Shown one piece after another: positions 1 to 13,309 of a stretch of 64,000 nt of DNA (positions are counted from its first letter, which is position 1; each line of letters begins with the position of its first letter). The translations under genes and the position numbers were made by a program. Below the pieces are notes generated by a model, which saw nothing but the letters and a program-made list of their open reading frames with translations, was not told the origin of the DNA and did no database searches. The DNA is taken from assembly GCA_040437565.1 (NCBI GenBank), contig JBDOQK010000054.1, positions 62,001-126,000 on the forward strand, written 5' to 3'. This DNA comes from Albugo candida (lineage: Eukaryota; Oomycota; Peronosporomycetes; Albuginales).

Positions 1-2
1 GC

Positions 3-1130
3 TCTGTAGTACCTCCCACAGACGAGCCACTAGATCAAAATCGAGCGATACCGACCAAGAACGCGCATAACATGCGAAGAGCTCGCAAGACTTGCGCACG
101 AGTGCAATCCGGTACTCCCGAATTGATGGAAGGACGATTTGTATCATCGTATGCAGCCTCCAGCTCCGATCTAAAAAGCGCATATCTGGATGCAATAGAT
201 ACTGTCAATACGGAATCCGTGGAAGGTGTGCTGGCGTATGTTCAGGCCACTCATTAGAGAATCGATGCAATCGTAGAAACAGTGCTCAAAACTTGGGTCT
301 TTTACAAGATTGATGTGATGCAGACAAATGCGTCTATTGCTCCATTTCTAGACAGTCGAGAGACGTAAGAGTATGGTCCGATGATAGCGTTGATAAACGG
401 CGATGTACGCCTTCGCAAGAGGACAAACTCGTGCCGGAATGCCTTTCAATTTAATGGAGACTGTCAGCAATTAATATAGGGCCCTTTGTGGTTGGCGGAC
501 ATAAGAGTACCGACGCACATGAATCGTACCAGAATTGTTGCTGGTTTTCCTTTCCGAATTCTTGGCCGACCAAATCGTAGGACGAAAAGACTGCAGCATG
601 TCGCAAAAGTACGAAGAATGGATTATGTGATATTGGCGTCGAACCCAATGGCCTCGCCTGCACATTTGCATACGATATTTTTGGCTGGTCCCTTTGGACG
701 ATGTAGTTAGAATTACAGTATCAGAAATCCCAAGACAGGGTGCTCGGATGCAAAATTCTCCGAATGGTGCAAAGCCGCGATTAAAATATCGGATTTGCAG
801 CTGATATATATACTGGGAGATTTCAAGGAGCTTGTACTTGGGCAGAATTCAGCAGATCTAAAAGGCAATGAGGAGCAGGCAGAAAGAATTATCGAGACGT
901 ATATGAGTGTTTTAGCCAATAGCAGCTTCCAAAATTAGACCACTTCCGAGTTCAATACAACTCGCTGGGATCAATCCTCCGCGTTACTACAATGTGCCAC
1001 AATTAGTCAAAAGCCAGGATGTAAGCGCATTGGGTATGCTCAAATATATCAGCGTGTGCTCTTGCTAAAAGTTATGATATTGATACCTTTCGATTTCTTA
1101 ATTGGAGAAAGTGCAGCACACGCTAACGCC
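3..1130 (+). pseudogene. decayed coding sequence, unidentified, open at left edge
   Basis: From base 3 to about 938 a single forward frame reads as protein-like sequence but is interrupted about five times. A second frame then continues from about 934 to 1060 with equally coding-like composition (for example PRYYNVPQLVKSQDV), and a third to about 1130. No domain is recognisable and the left end is cut by the window. I read this as a decayed gene copy. It could instead be an intron-rich live gene whose splice sites I cannot see, but splice-like sites do not fall where they are needed. Whether it derives from a host gene or a mobile element cannot be decided from the sequence. Confidence 0.35.
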
Positions 1131-2546
1131 CGCTGCAGTCTCAGAAGCCGTGGATGACAGCCGCTGCTAACGGGTTACGAGTAAGGTTCGTGTGCGTCTG
1201 TCGATCGGAGCAGTGCACATGATCTCTATTGGAATAAATCGTGTATGGTGAGTGTGATCATCAATCAATCCACGCGTAAGTAATAGTCTTTTTAATCAAA
1301 TAAAAATTCTATATTTATTTCCATCCAAATTCCACCACTTCTATAACGCCGGCTCTATAACACGCAATCTGATTGCATGAATGTCTGGAGGCCTTCTGGT
1401 GGGCCAATTCCAAAGCAACCAAGAGTAATCCGATGTTAAAACATTGGTAATCGCGGGAGAGATCTGACACAACGCATTCAGAACGAGTTCCAGCGTTCAT
1501 GGTTACATCACGGCATCTTCGGAAACGTGTCGTTCTACTTTTTTAGGATTACAGTTTTGTCGAGCCTTTCAAATGCTGTCAGTTCGATCTCGTTTCTGAT
1601 TATTTTTTAAATATTCTGTCGATACTATATATTGTGCAATCTGCCTTCGTGTGGGGCAGTGAAGTCGAATAGGCTTTGGAATCCGCATATATAATGTGTA
1701 ATCGTTCAAACCTGCTGACATTAACATTACAACAAGCTCTAGCTGAAAATATGTGAGCATTGCGCGGAGCCCCCAAAGCGTTAAAGTGAAGTTTATAAGT
1801 AGATGCATGATGACGCTTGTAATTTGAAGGCATGTTGCCGACACAGCTCTCATATATGCTCAAGATTTGAGCTTACCTACTAGATCAGATCTATCTTCCT
1901 AACGTACGGCGGCTTCATGAGAGAAAGTTTGGAGCAAATGGACAATGAAATTTATCTCGACAATCTATCATCATTGACACAAAGTACTGGACGCTGTAGT
2001 GTCAAAACCTCCCTCGATACAATCATCACATGATACAGAACGCAAGGATGAGTGAGCCATAAGAAGAGATCGTGAGCATGAGCACGTAGCACTTATACCC
2101 TTCACTTTTAGAATCTCGACAAAGCTGCTGATGGTTAGATTTCATGCCACATCCTTCAATTCCATAGACATAAACGGCCTTGATACACCTGCGAGATAAG
2201 TAAANNNNNNNNNNNNNNNNNNNNNNNNNNNNNNNNNNNNNNNNNNNNNNNNNNNNNNNNNNNNNNNNNNNNNNNNNNNNNNNNNNNNNNNNNNNNNNNN
2301 NNNNCTCGACAAAGCTGCTGATGGTTAGATTTCATGCCACATCCTTCAATTCCATAGACATAAACGGCCTTGATACACCTGCGAGATAAGTAAATTTTAC
2401 TAATGTCCGTCGGGTCACCGTCTTAACACAAAACAGGCATCGAAAGTCGCGTGACAGGTTCCAATAAGAGAGACTTTGCACCAGATTGATATATTATATC
2501 AGGTAAACGTCAGCAAAACGTCCAGCATGACGCAAGTATCACAGAA
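1131..2546. other. intergenic stretch, no supportable gene
   Basis: Only short, mutually overlapping open frames occur here, none with a recognisable domain or signal peptide. The longest, on the minus strand at 1569-1863, overlap each other in different frames. The stretch contains one assembly gap at 2205-2304. Confidence 0.5.
2115..2394. repeat. assembly gap with duplicated flanks (90 bases)
   Basis: Bases 2115-2204 and 2305-2394 are identical and separated by 100 N. This looks like an unmerged contig overlap, not a biological repeat. Confidence 0.9.
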
Positions 2547-3510
2547 ATGCTACGCATGTTAATCAGTAAGTCTGCAATGGGCTTTTTATACCCCAACTGC
2601 ATACGCAAGCTCTGCTCAAATTGGCCGTCCAATCATATGGATCGCCTTCCTCGAGTCGTTACGGGATTGCCACATTTTCAACGCAACATGCTCTATCGTG
2701 GTGTTGTAGTCAGCTTTCTCCACTCGCAGAGTGCCTGCAATGGCTTTCCTAAAATCTCAACTTGTTTGCAATTGCGGAACGTACAGAAACGCAATTCAGC
2801 TAGCATTATGACGTCTGCCGCTGCACTAACTTTTGACACGCATCGCGTCGTAAAGAGATTGCAGGAGGAAGGTAGCCATCACGCACTATAATTGTCACTG
2901 CTGATAACAGCCATTGCTCCATAGGCTTTCCACCACGGCAGGCCGAAGGAATTTTAGAAGTCATAAAAGACTCAATGTCCGATTCTTTAGAAATGCAGGC
3001 CAGAATTGTACGTGACGAAGAATCGTCAATCCCACAAATAATGAGTGGCGTGTGTAGCTTGCCACCAAAGCGGAGCATGTTCAGCTACGTGCCGAGTTAT
3101 CCGAGCGCGTTTTCAACTCGACCTTGAAATTCGGTTTGTGACATAATTGCATGATGAGATGTTTTTGACGTGGAGGGATAGATATTGCTCAGCGACACAT
3201 GCGAGAGCTTCTTGAGAGGGATTTCAACAATCTGAAGCAAGATATTCGGATGCTGGAGAAAATGGACTTTGATAAGATTCGAATGGAGGTCGCAGAGCTG
3301 GAGAAGAAATTTTTACTACAGAAACAGGCCGAAGATGAAACACTGAATGAGCTCCGTCTCTCGATGGAAAAAGTGGAAAAGCGGATGCTGCAATACGGTA
3401 CGAAGACCATGAAATTGTATTTTCTGCCTGATTCAATGTAACTGATAGCTGTTGGCTTTGCCGGGACAATTATGGCTGTGGGAGCTGCATTGATGCGTCT
3501 TGTGATGTAG
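2547..3510 (+). CDS. CCDC90/MCUR1 family (DUF1640) mitochondrial coiled-coil protein
   Basis: Five exons give about 244 residues: 2547-2871, 2925-3007, 3085-3133, 3182-3397 and 3449-3510, with introns of 48-77 bases. An alternative donor at 3050 would add 14 residues and stay in frame. The order fits the family: a basic, mitochondrial-targeting-like N terminus (about residues 1-85), the signature LTFDTHRVVKRLQEEG followed by FPPRQAEGILEVIKD, a long coiled coil (RHMRELLERDFNNLKQDIRM onward), and one C-terminal membrane helix (AVGFAGTIMAVGAALMR). Relatives sit in the mitochondrial inner membrane; MCUR1 is linked to calcium uptake through the uniporter and to respiratory-chain assembly. The exact role here is inferred. 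The start is the first ATG of the open frame; an internal Met at about residue 47 is possible. Confidence 0.8.
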
Positions 3511-3643
3511 CTGTTGCGTTCTTGAACGCATATGGTGTTGATAACGTTTTTACCAGCTAGAGTATTTGCGAGGTACATCGTAGCCGGCTATTATCCAAGT
3601 TCCATGTGTCCCGTATGCTCCTGAACTTTAGATGTTGCATGGG

Positions 3644-6600
3644 TTAACTGAGATACGCTTCCCAATATACTAGAGAGCATATTTCCAGATTTTGGTGGGG
3701 GCGGTCTGATTTTTCTGGCAGAATTCTATCCTCAATGAAACGTTCAGTCAAATCAACCACAAAAAACGAGCTGTCTACCTTTTTGGGTCGTCGAGTCGGA
3801 GCAGGATGGCTAGCGGGCAGCACAGCCGGAACGGGCTTATCTTCGCAAAACTGCTTCTCCGTGATCGAATTACAGGCATTGTCGGTCGAGTTTTGTATAC
3901 TTTCAGATTGATCATGCACCTGGCTTTTCCGCTTCTTCCCAGTCTTGCCAGTGTTGTCTGCAACTTGTATCCCGTTCTGATCACTCTCAAGTAAAGTCGC
4001 ATGTTTCTTCGCCAATTGCTCGTGCATCGCTTTGTAGTGCCTTAGTAGCGCATCTTCATGACCAAATTTGGTGGCTATCAACGACTGGAACGACAGTCTT
4101 CTGGTGTCGACCACAAGCTGTCGGTTCTCGGCGCTTTTCACAAACGCGGCCCATGTGCGATCGCGTTTGAGTGTCTCGACATTCCCCACCACAAAAAGAC
4201 AGAATCTCGCGCGTGTGATAGCGACATTAAGTCGACGAATATCTCGTAAGAATCCTATTCCGCCGCGTGAAGAAGAACGCACACATGAAAAGATAATTAT
4301 ATCTTTTTCGCGTCCTTGAAACCCGTCCACAGTGTTGACTTCGACCGATACTGCAGATTGTGCGTTCGGCGAGGTAGCCAGCCATTGAGAGAGCACACTA
4401 CGCTGCACTTGACGGCGTAGAGCATGTACTTGCTCCTTGTACGGGGAGACAAATCCAATGGACCATTTGGATGTCAATTGTGTAGCTCCATGATTTCGAG
4501 CTTCATCGAGCATTGTCACACATAAATCAACGCAGAATTTGGCTTCGTCTCGGTTACATTTCGATCCGTTCACGTTTTCCTCAGTTGACGTATCGATATG
4601 ATACAATAAAAAGGGTTGGAAGTAGATATTCTCGTATACATTCCAGCTGACGTTTCGCATTCGTTGCAAGACGGACGTTCCATCGGTCAATCGTCCGTCA
4701 TAAAAGTAGTCGGAAGGGAATTCTCGCATAAACGGATGCATACGATACTGAACGCGTAGCATGGACGGCGTCAGACCGCTTTCAGCGAGACGCTCGAATA
4801 GAGATCGGTCGTAGCGTGCTTGAGCGGCTGAGGAGCTTTTCACGGTCGCCGGAAGCTGTTTTGGATCGCCAACGAGGATCACACGCGCCACACGTTCTCG
4901 AATGGGAATGAGGGCACTGAGCTCAACGGCCTGTGCGGCTTCGTCGATGACCAAAGCATCAAACCCGCGTGGTAGGGATGTGAACATACCACTTCCAGCT
5001 TTTGATAAGGTGCATGCGATGATACTCGCTTTGCTCAGAAGCGTTAGTGTTAGTGTGCTTTCGAGATTGCGCAATTCCTCACGCATTCGTCGTATGCGAC
5101 CAAAACACTCTGTCGATTTGGTGTGCAATCTGGACAACTCTTTCCGATTTGAATTCTCCGTTTTATTTGCGTGGAACGCACGAATAGCTTCACGAAGCTT
5201 TGCTTGTTCTTCGACAAGTCGTTGGAGCTGAATGGCTTTCGGGTGCGTCCGCATTTCTTTCTCCAAAATGTGTGGAAGACACACACCTTTGACTATCTCT
5301 GGAGCATCCTCTCCGGCTGAGCCCAGGCGCACGATTGTCCATTTCGAGGTGCCAGTCTCAGTGCTTGGTCGATTCAAATGAGTTTTCTGGCCTTCTCCAT
5401 CCAGCAGTCCGTCAGTCACAATACGCAGCACGAGCTCATCAACTGCTCCATTTGACGGAGCACACAACAGCAAATTACAGCCACCAGGAACGGTTCGTCT
5501 AGAGCTCGAGCGATGTATCACAGCCGGTGTGGTGTTCCGGAAGGAGCTTCCAGGTGTGACGCTCAATGGCTTGTTCAATTTTTTCTCTAGATTTCCACGC
5601 GCTGATGTCAAATTCTTTCGCATTTGTATAGTCATACGGGTCGTATGCGAGTCATTTCGCTTCAATACGCCAGCGTCGGGTGGATGATTGACAATTGTTT
5701 TGCCATGTATCGCAAACACTGGTGCTCCTTCCGCAGCTCGAGCTGAATCAATCGGTCGAGTTTCCTTCCGTACCTCGGGCTTTAACGAGAGAAAGCAGCT
5801 CAATAAGCCCATAATCGTTTTCGTTTTCCCAGTACCGGGAGGCCCCTGCAGCAGACTGATTCCTGACTTGTAGTTATTAAGCACATTAGCGATACTTTGC
5901 AGTTGACTGGTGTTGTATTGCTTGTGTATAACCCTCCAAAGGAGCTCGCTACAGAATTGAGGCGTTGCTACACTTTTCACATTCACCTGAAGCATATCCT
6001 TCCACTTCTTTTTCAGCTTTTCAGCGTGCTTGACAACGGCTTCGTGACTGTGTTTGCGGAGTTTATTTACCAATTTGCCAAGTTTTGTGACCTGTGCGAC
6101 ACAAATTGAAAAACGAATGACAATCTCAACAAAGGTTTACAAACCCGCAAATTATCGACCGTGATGTCCATGCACGCTAATCGCTGAAGGATTGCAAGAA
6201 TCGTCTCATCCGAATCGCTTTTTGCTCGTTGTGCCTCTAATTCCAAAGTAAGCCGTTCAAGTTCCAACGGAGCCGTTTGTAAGGCGGCAGGAGTCAGAAT
6301 TGCGGTTCTCAAGTGCTCGGGAAGGAGATCCACTGATCTCAATGCAGCGTATTCGCGAGATGCGGTGACGAGATTCAGTAATGGAAATGCGAGCCATTCT
6401 GTTTCAGCCAATGCATTTGTTGAAAAGCTTTCTATCTCCATACCGTCGACATCAGCTGCCAGAGTTTCCATCTCATTGTCGGGAAGAAATAGGACTTTTG
6501 TTAGGTCCTTTTCACTTGAGTCCGAGGAAGGTTTGTGGCCTCTGCTGGTTCTTCGTTTGACTTTATCGGCTTCAGTGATGAGAATGACGCCAATCATATC

Positions 6601-9600
6601 GGTCGCGTCCTGGCGTCGTAATCGATCTGTTGAATCCAAACTCTTGCGCAGGAGAATCAAATCTCCGTTTTTGAATACCGTTCGTCTCGCATTCTTCCGA
6701 TCCGATTCCATTCCATTCTTTTGCGTGAGTGCAAAGTGCAGACAACGCATTCCTTCGCGACGTTTTTCAAATTCAAATCTCATACGTTGTGTGGAATTCA
6801 ATGTCGCATTCGACGGCAATTTGGAGAGCTGCTGCTCCATTTCAAAGGCACACTCTTCGAGCAATAGCGGTAGGAAAGCATGCACATAGTGTGATGGATC
6901 TTTGTACTTTAAAGGAGGAGCCTGAAGTATTGAATTCTGCTCTTGTTGGTTCTTTGCGTAGCGTTTGGCCCATACGATCGGAAGGCATTGCTGGAGGAGA
7001 TTTCGATAAAAAGGGAACAGAGAAGAGATAGGATTCCCTTTTTGTGTCTGTTTGATGCGTCGGAACGTGGCCGCCAGATCCAAATCGACCAAAGACTCGA
7101 CCGTGATCTTTTTCTCTGTAGGTCGCTGTTTTCCACGGTCATTGATAAGCGCCAACAGCTCCTTCTTGTCGGTTGTACTCGATTGATGCGTATGTGCAAT
7201 GTCACGTAGCACTTTGTCAAGACAAAGTCGATCTTTAGAACGACAAGTTGACGTCTCGAGTTTCGTTTCGGGCTGAAAAGCTTCTTCGTCGTAAAAAGAG
7301 TGGTCTTTTTTCGTCGTTAATGTCGAAGATACGCACGCTTTCGCGACATCAAAGTCCACAATCACATTCGATTGTTTTGTCTGAGCGTTGTCCGCGGAAA
7401 TCGGTCGATGTTTTGGAGCGCTTCTGACGTGGAGTGCTGATGACTTTTTCAACGAAATCGTCCGTTTTTCTGGCTTAGGACGAGTTGATACTCTCTCATT
7501 CTTTGCGAAAAACTTTGAGCGATTTGTCACACTGCGGAGCTTTCGTACGGCATAAGCCAAGTCGGCTGATCCGTTCAGTTCCGATGGAGAGATTTGCTCC
7601 AACGTTTGCATAAGATCTTCCTCTAAATGTACATGGGCGGTCGAGCATGCTTCCAAAATCAGTCGTAGCAATCGGATCACTCGACAATTGACTGCAGGAA
7701 GAGAACAGCTTGACAGTAGCTGAGCCAGCTGCCGAAGAATACGAAAGTTGCGTTTGTGCGTAAATGTGACTATGGAGCCTGGAAGATCGATTCTCACCCA
7801 AAAGGACCAAAATACAAGTGCAAAATCGACGATACGCACTGCTGTGACCTCTTTAATGTCGCTGAGATGACCGTGGAAGGCTGTAAACGACTCTACCAAA
7901 AAATCATTCATCAGTGTGCTCAATCGGCCAAGTTGCGTATGTGTATCCGTCAAGACTTTTTCGAGTGTTGGACCATCCAATTCAAATGCTTTAGACCATA
8001 GAAATATAAGCTTTTGAATGGTGGGGAGAGAAAGAATCCATGAGAATAGGTACGTGCGTAATTGCTGCAGGTACACGAGGACACCGCGAAGNNNNNNNNN
8101 NNNNNNNNNNNNNNNNNNNNNNNNNNNNNNNNNNNNNNNNNNNNNNNNNNNNNNNNNNNNNNNNNNNNNNNNNNNNNNNNNNNNNNNNNNNTATGGAGCC
8201 TGGAAGATCGATTCTCACCCAAAAGGACCAAAATACAAGTGCAAAATCGACGATACGCACTGCTGTGACCTCTTTAATGTCGCTGAGATGACCGTGGAAG
8301 GCTGTAAACGACTCTACCAAAAAATCATTCATCAGTGTGCTCAATCGGCCAAGTTGCGTATGTGTATCCGTCAAGACTTTTTCGAGTGTTGGACCATCCA
8401 ATTCAAATGCTTTAGACCATAGAAATATAAGCTTTTGAATGGTGGGGAGAGAAAGAATCCATGAGAATAGGTACGTGCGTAATTGCTGCAGGTACACGAG
8501 GACACCGCGAAGAAATGCTTCGGGCTGGCGATGAAGGAGGACGAGAAAAGATTCCAACGTCGTTGCCGGCTTGAGAGAGAACCCAGTCCGTCTATCAGCG
8601 TGGGAAAGAAGCCTACAAAACATCGTAAAAGTGTGAGTAGCGTATCATTGCAATAGTGTACCGTTTCACGCCTTGCTCGATCGCCTCGTTTGGGTTTAAA
8701 AGACAAAGGGAGACGTGTTGTGTCACCACAGGAAAGACGAGCGGATTCGTGAGGCCGCGTGTCAATACTTCTTCCAACATCTTTGTAAAGTACTGATACA
8801 CATTCTGCTCCAACGCTGTGAAATGGTGACTCATGAACGCCGTCAAATCAGATTGAGACACATCGGATGGGTTCTTGATCGACTTGTTTGCTTGTGTGAG
8901 ATTTCGCAGCTCAGAAACGCCACCCAAAATCTCGAAAAGCGCTCCGTGAAGAACCACAGGAATACTGGCTAGAGACTCGTGTGCGCACAAGCTTTTCATC
9001 AGAATAGTTTCGATCGGTTTGTGGTCTATAATCTCCTGCACACTGCTAGCCGTCGTAAGGCTCGCATACACAACATTCCGAGCAAGTTGTAGGTGCTTTT
9101 TCAGTACGACAGAACAGGTGAATGCGACGTGGTCGACGAGCGAAGGAACGTTTTGGGGGTTCGCGACAACGCGATACAAATAGTTCATCCACAAAGGGCT
9201 CAAAGAATCAGAATCCGAGAGCTCACACGGCCACCATTGAGCCCACCCAATAACCTCCAATGTCGATACATTGTTCTCTTCAAGACTTCCTATTTCTTTG
9301 GGTTGTGTCGCTGCTTCTGTCGAAGTGGTTTGTGCTTCATAACAATCCAAAATGATACAGGACACAGCTTTGGATACTGTTACGAAAAGAACTTTATCGG
9401 TCTCAAACGCTTTTGGACGGATCACCGGGTCGATTAGGAAGCGAAGGATTTCTTCCCGTGACGAGAAATAGGCGTGTGTCTGCGTCGTATGGCGTTGTTG
9501 AGACCGGCCGATCGGCCGAATCGAAGCTAAAACGGCTGGAAGAACTTGTATCAATTGCTTTAAGACGAATGTTTTCCATAGTGAATTCCTGCAATGCTGA

Positions 9601-11056
9601 AGTAATGTCTCCAAAACGAGACGCGGAGACTGAATCGTATGATGCCAAAATAAATGCCGAAGACATATTAACAGCCTGGAAAAGCATTTCGCTATCTAAA
9701 AACGACTCAGTAAGGTACTGTAAGCCGGAGAGAGATCCACCGACCAGAAAAGTGAGCTGCTGATTGCTCTCATTCGGCTCCACCTGTGTGAGATAATTCA
9801 GAACGAGGTCAGGAAATGTGTCGAAATGCTCCAATACAAACTCCAGGTTTTGTTCATCAAAGCGCTGCGAGCACAATAGTAGAGTAAAATTGGGTTCATG
9901 AGGATTTTGATCGTACTTGCATGACGACATCCAAAGCGGCCCAGAGGATCTGAGGCGTTGGAGACGTAACAGAATGCTCGAATTGTATGTACTGAGTGAA
10001 TAAGACTGTGAAAAAGTATCGATTGGAGTGATTTTAGTGCGTAAACGTACAACTTGTAAAGATTTGACAGACTCCAACTCCATGTCGAGCAAAGGTTTTT
10101 GAAAGGCTTCGTTCTCCAGAATGTACATCCATTCGTGTAACACTTGCAATAGGTCGCTATCGACACCGTCATGCAAAAGCACGAGGTTTGGCACTTTTCC
10201 CAATAAAAATGTCGCCCACGCGCTACGAGTAGCGTGACTTTCATTTCATCTCATCTCAAATCGTCAAACGTACCGAACGCTGGATTCTGGCGATATTAGC
10301 ATGTGGAAGATTCCCGTACAGCATCGAAAATGGCTACTTTGGGCTTCCACTTGTATCCTATCATTTTCAGTGACACTGGCAAGCCACTACGCCCATCGAT
10401 ACATAAGGATCATTCCTCTCTCTTGGAGCCCCACAGACCTTTGATAGAAGCTTGACGATGCGAGCATCCGAGTACAATCGACGATAGCTCAGAATTTCGT
10501 GGATAGCTATCACATCCTTCGCGATACTCCTTTTATCGGACCGTGTGTACAGAGCTTTTGTATCGCTTTCAGACTCGAGTAAATTGTGCTCAAGACGTTG
10601 GATGTCCAAAGTCGTCAAAAGGTGAAAATAAAAAGTGATTGAATCAATTGTGAACTCGTTTTCCAACTCAGCGAGCATGTTGGGAAATGAGCAGTGATAT
10701 CGATCGACACTGTCGGTAGGAAGGCGTCAATCACTGCAAAGAAAACACTTTTGAACGTCATACCACTTTGTGCACACACTCAGTTGTTGCTTCATACGCT
10801 CATAGAACATCTGGACGCTATGTGGGCCTGGATATAGCTCCAGAATTCGCGTGATAAATGTCATGAGTGTCGGGTAGGTGCACCACCAATGCTCCTGGAA
10901 AGAACCGAGAAGGAATTGGCCGACACGATTGTAAAGGTCTTGCTTGCGTGTTGATAATGTCGTCTCATTGACATCGAGGTAGAGCTCGGAGATCTCCTCC
11001 TCCAACTGGTGCACCAATGCATTGGAACTGCTGAATTTCGCATGTTCTGAGGTCAT
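3644..11056 (-). CDS. SEN1: SEN1/senataxin-type RNA:DNA helicase
   Basis: Superfamily 1 helicase expected to unwind RNA:DNA hybrids during transcription termination in the nucleus. The C-terminal exon (6091-3644) carries the motifs in order: Walker A LLQGPPGTGKTKTIM, DEAA box VIDEAAQAVELS, VGDPKQLPATV, YRMHPFMREFPSDYF, VDGFQGREKDIIIFSC and NVAITRARFCLFVVGN. The N-terminal two thirds is helical, as in the SEN1 N-terminal domain, and the joining segment contains the family-like LRSVDLLPEHLRTAILTP. Introns seen: 10734-10779, 10387-10438, 10223-10273, one near 9600-9680 (ends uncertain), 8613-8661 and 6092-6144. After removing the duplicated gap at 8092-8191 the protein is about 2,200 residues, close to yeast Sen1 (2,231). 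Exon 2 is one base short near 10676: the frame works only if a base is added, so an assembly error or a real frameshift lies there. Confidence 0.9.
7771..8512. repeat. assembly gap with duplicated flanks (321 bases)
   Basis: Bases 7771-8091 recur as 8192-8512 either side of 100 N inside the SEN1 coding sequence. Collapsing the copies restores a continuous exon from 8612 down to 6145. Confidence 0.92.
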
Positions 11057-11230
11057 TCGGACCGGTATGAAGAGGTATCTATCCGGTACGATAACGGATG
11101 TCGATGCTTATATGGCGAGCATCCGTTATAATGCGACGTGTAAGAGGAATAGAATGGTAAGTCGATTAAAGGTTTTTGAGATATGATAAAGCAGCGTAAG
11201 AAGAGGAGAAAGTCGTGCTATATTATCGCA

Positions 11231-11491
11231 TTATTTCGCGAAATACAATTCACTTGGGAATGTTTGTGTGTACGAATGCTTTGCAGCGCTGGCGCGTAAG
11301 CAAGGGATTATAAGGAGCCGTCTTGTAGAGTGTATGAGCATATTTGTTGCTCGATCGAATGCAATCGCAATAAATTTATAGGATGACTTTCCGTCTGATT
11401 GTATAGAGCGCTCACACTCGAGCAACATTTTCCAACCTTGCATAATTCCGTCTCGATTGTCGGCATATAAAGCCCAAAGTAGTAGAGCCAT
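11231..11491 (-). CDS. small hypothetical protein, 86 residues
   Basis: An ATG-initiated frame of 86 codons lies 175 bases upstream of SEN1 on the same strand. The product is mixed-composition, starts with a hydrophobic stretch (MALLLWALYADNRDG) and has three cysteines, but matches no family I recognise. An overlapping frame starting at 11529 (73 codons) is about as plausible. The two can also be joined by a splice between GTTGG near 11438 and the AG near 11390, giving a different N terminus. A protein is likely in this interval, but its structure is uncertain. Confidence 0.35.
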   Translation of the reverse strand: MALLLWALYADNRDGIMQGWKMLLECERSIQSDGKSSYKFIAIAFDRATNMLIHSTRRLLIIPCLRASAAKHSYTQTFPSELYFAK

Positions 11492-11609
11492 TCATCTGCA
11501 CCACGGAGTTGACATTTCATACTGGTCATAACGGATCTGCAGCAATTTATGCTCGTTTGTTGATTCTCGCCAATCCGTCAAGCTCCACTTCGAGCAACAT
11601 TCCCATCTC

Positions 11610-13170
11610 ATGAGTTTGCAATCAAACGACATTGCTTATCTGTCGCTGGAAACCAATCCGCCTCCGTCACCTCCTTCACGACAAATCGAATCGCCAAGTA
11701 CGTCATCCCACACGCAATAAGATTCCATTACGCATCACTTCTTAGATTTCCGTCGGACGAATTCGAGCTTTACAAAGGAACAGATGCTACATCACGATGC
11801 TTTTGAGCTATTGAATGCTCCTATGAAGAAAATGGCATTAGAGCTGAAAGGAGCGGTTTTAGCTACTGGGTATGTGCTTCTCTTATTACTTCCCAATTCT
11901 GATCGAAATTCTATTGTTCAGACTGGCTGCGTGTTGTTATCTACTATCATGGTTTCAAACTGTGCTTCTTCCTCTTTTCCTGGCAATTTTCCTCATGTTT
12001 GTAGTCGTCATACCCGAAAAGAGTTGCTGATTGAATTGTGCAGGTATCTGGTGGACCCACTCGTTGAAGTCATTGACGTATCTCCGCGTTATTTTCTATG
12101 CATTTGTACACAAAGTGGTCGACTCGCACGTCGGACCTCACGCGGATGCTCGCGAGCATTTGCTTCCTTGTGTGCCGTTGTGACCGTCTGCGTCTTCTTC
12201 GCGTTATTGGGATACATAACCGTACTTTCCGTCTACGCGCTCGACATGACGCCATACCAAGAGGGCTATAATCACTTGGTCGCAAAAGCCGAACGTGTTT
12301 CCGGTCGAGTTGGAGTCCCGTTGAATATCACAACAACCTTGCACGACAACGTGGAGCGTCTGGCTCGAATCTTCCTCACAGAGACCATGGACATTCTCTC
12401 GTTCGTCTTCGTCACCATCATCTATCTAACCTACTTTTTGTGCACAAGAACACGCGCCAGTGACGCAGGCGGCGTTTGGTCCAAAATCGATCGTGATATT
12501 CAGCGCTTTGTTACATTGAAGTGCTTTCTATCCCTATTTGTGGCCCTTTTGGTGACAGTTGTGTACGTTTGGCTGAATGTTGGCTTAGCGATTCTGTGGG
12601 GCATTTTAACCTTTTTATTGAATTGGATTCCTAACGTGGGTGCGATGGTGGCATCTCTGATTCCGGTCTTAATCATTGTGATCACGCCTTCCAGTGTTAT
12701 GAACACAATGGAGAAACTTCTCGCGGTATTGATGCCAATGTGCCTTCATGCGTTTGTGGGGAACTTTATCGAACCTCGTGTATTCGGTAAAAAGCTGGAA
12801 ATGGACCCAGTAATTGTTATTTTGTCGCTTTCGACGTGGGGATTGCTGTGGGGTGTCGTTGGAATGATCTTATCAGTTCCATTGACGGCAGCATTCAAGA
12901 TAATGTTGAGTCACCTTAAATTATGGCCAGAAGTTGTTGCACTAATGGAGGGTCGATATTTTGCAAAATATGGTGCAAGACAGTCACCTTTNNNNNNNNN
13001 NNNNNNNNNNNNNNNNNNNNNNNNNNNNNNNNNNNNNNNNNNNNNNNNNNNNNNNNNNNNNNNNNNNNNNNNNNNNNNNNNNNNNNNNNNNAGTTGTTGC
13101 ACTAATGGAGGGTCGATATTTTGCAAAATATGGTGCAAGACAGTCACCTTTTGTACAGCCTCAAAATTAG
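11610..13170 (+). CDS. PerM/AI-2E family membrane protein
   Basis: Multi-pass membrane protein of the AI-2E exporter/PerM family (TMEM245-like in animals); the substrate of eukaryotic members is not established. Exons 11610-11697, 11746-11869, 11922-11996 and 12044 to the stop give 417 residues once the gap duplication is collapsed, and the phases agree throughout. The N terminus is hydrophilic and proline-rich. The first helices end in FLAIFLMYLVDPLVEVI, the family's usual turn into its first loop. The C-terminal half has the family's hydrophobic core (ILWGILTFLLNWIPNVGAMV), the glycine-rich loop LSLSTWGLLWGVVGM and a final helix. The stretch encoded by 12085-12150 could hide one more small intron, because a second frame also looks coding there. 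Confidence 0.8.
12932..13151. repeat. assembly gap with duplicated flanks (60 bases)
   Basis: Bases 12932-12991 recur as 13092-13151 around 100 N near the 3' end of the PerM-type gene. Collapsing them leaves the frame open to the TAG at 13168. Confidence 0.9.
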
Positions 13171-13309
13171 GATTCTTTCTAGACTGATGTGGCCTACATG
13201 GAGCATGTCACATTATATATATAGCAAATCAACATTCTCTAATTCTTGTATTGAGGTTGCGTCTGAACTCTGATCACAATCGATCGATATCAAGCCGAAA
13301 TTGTTGGGA

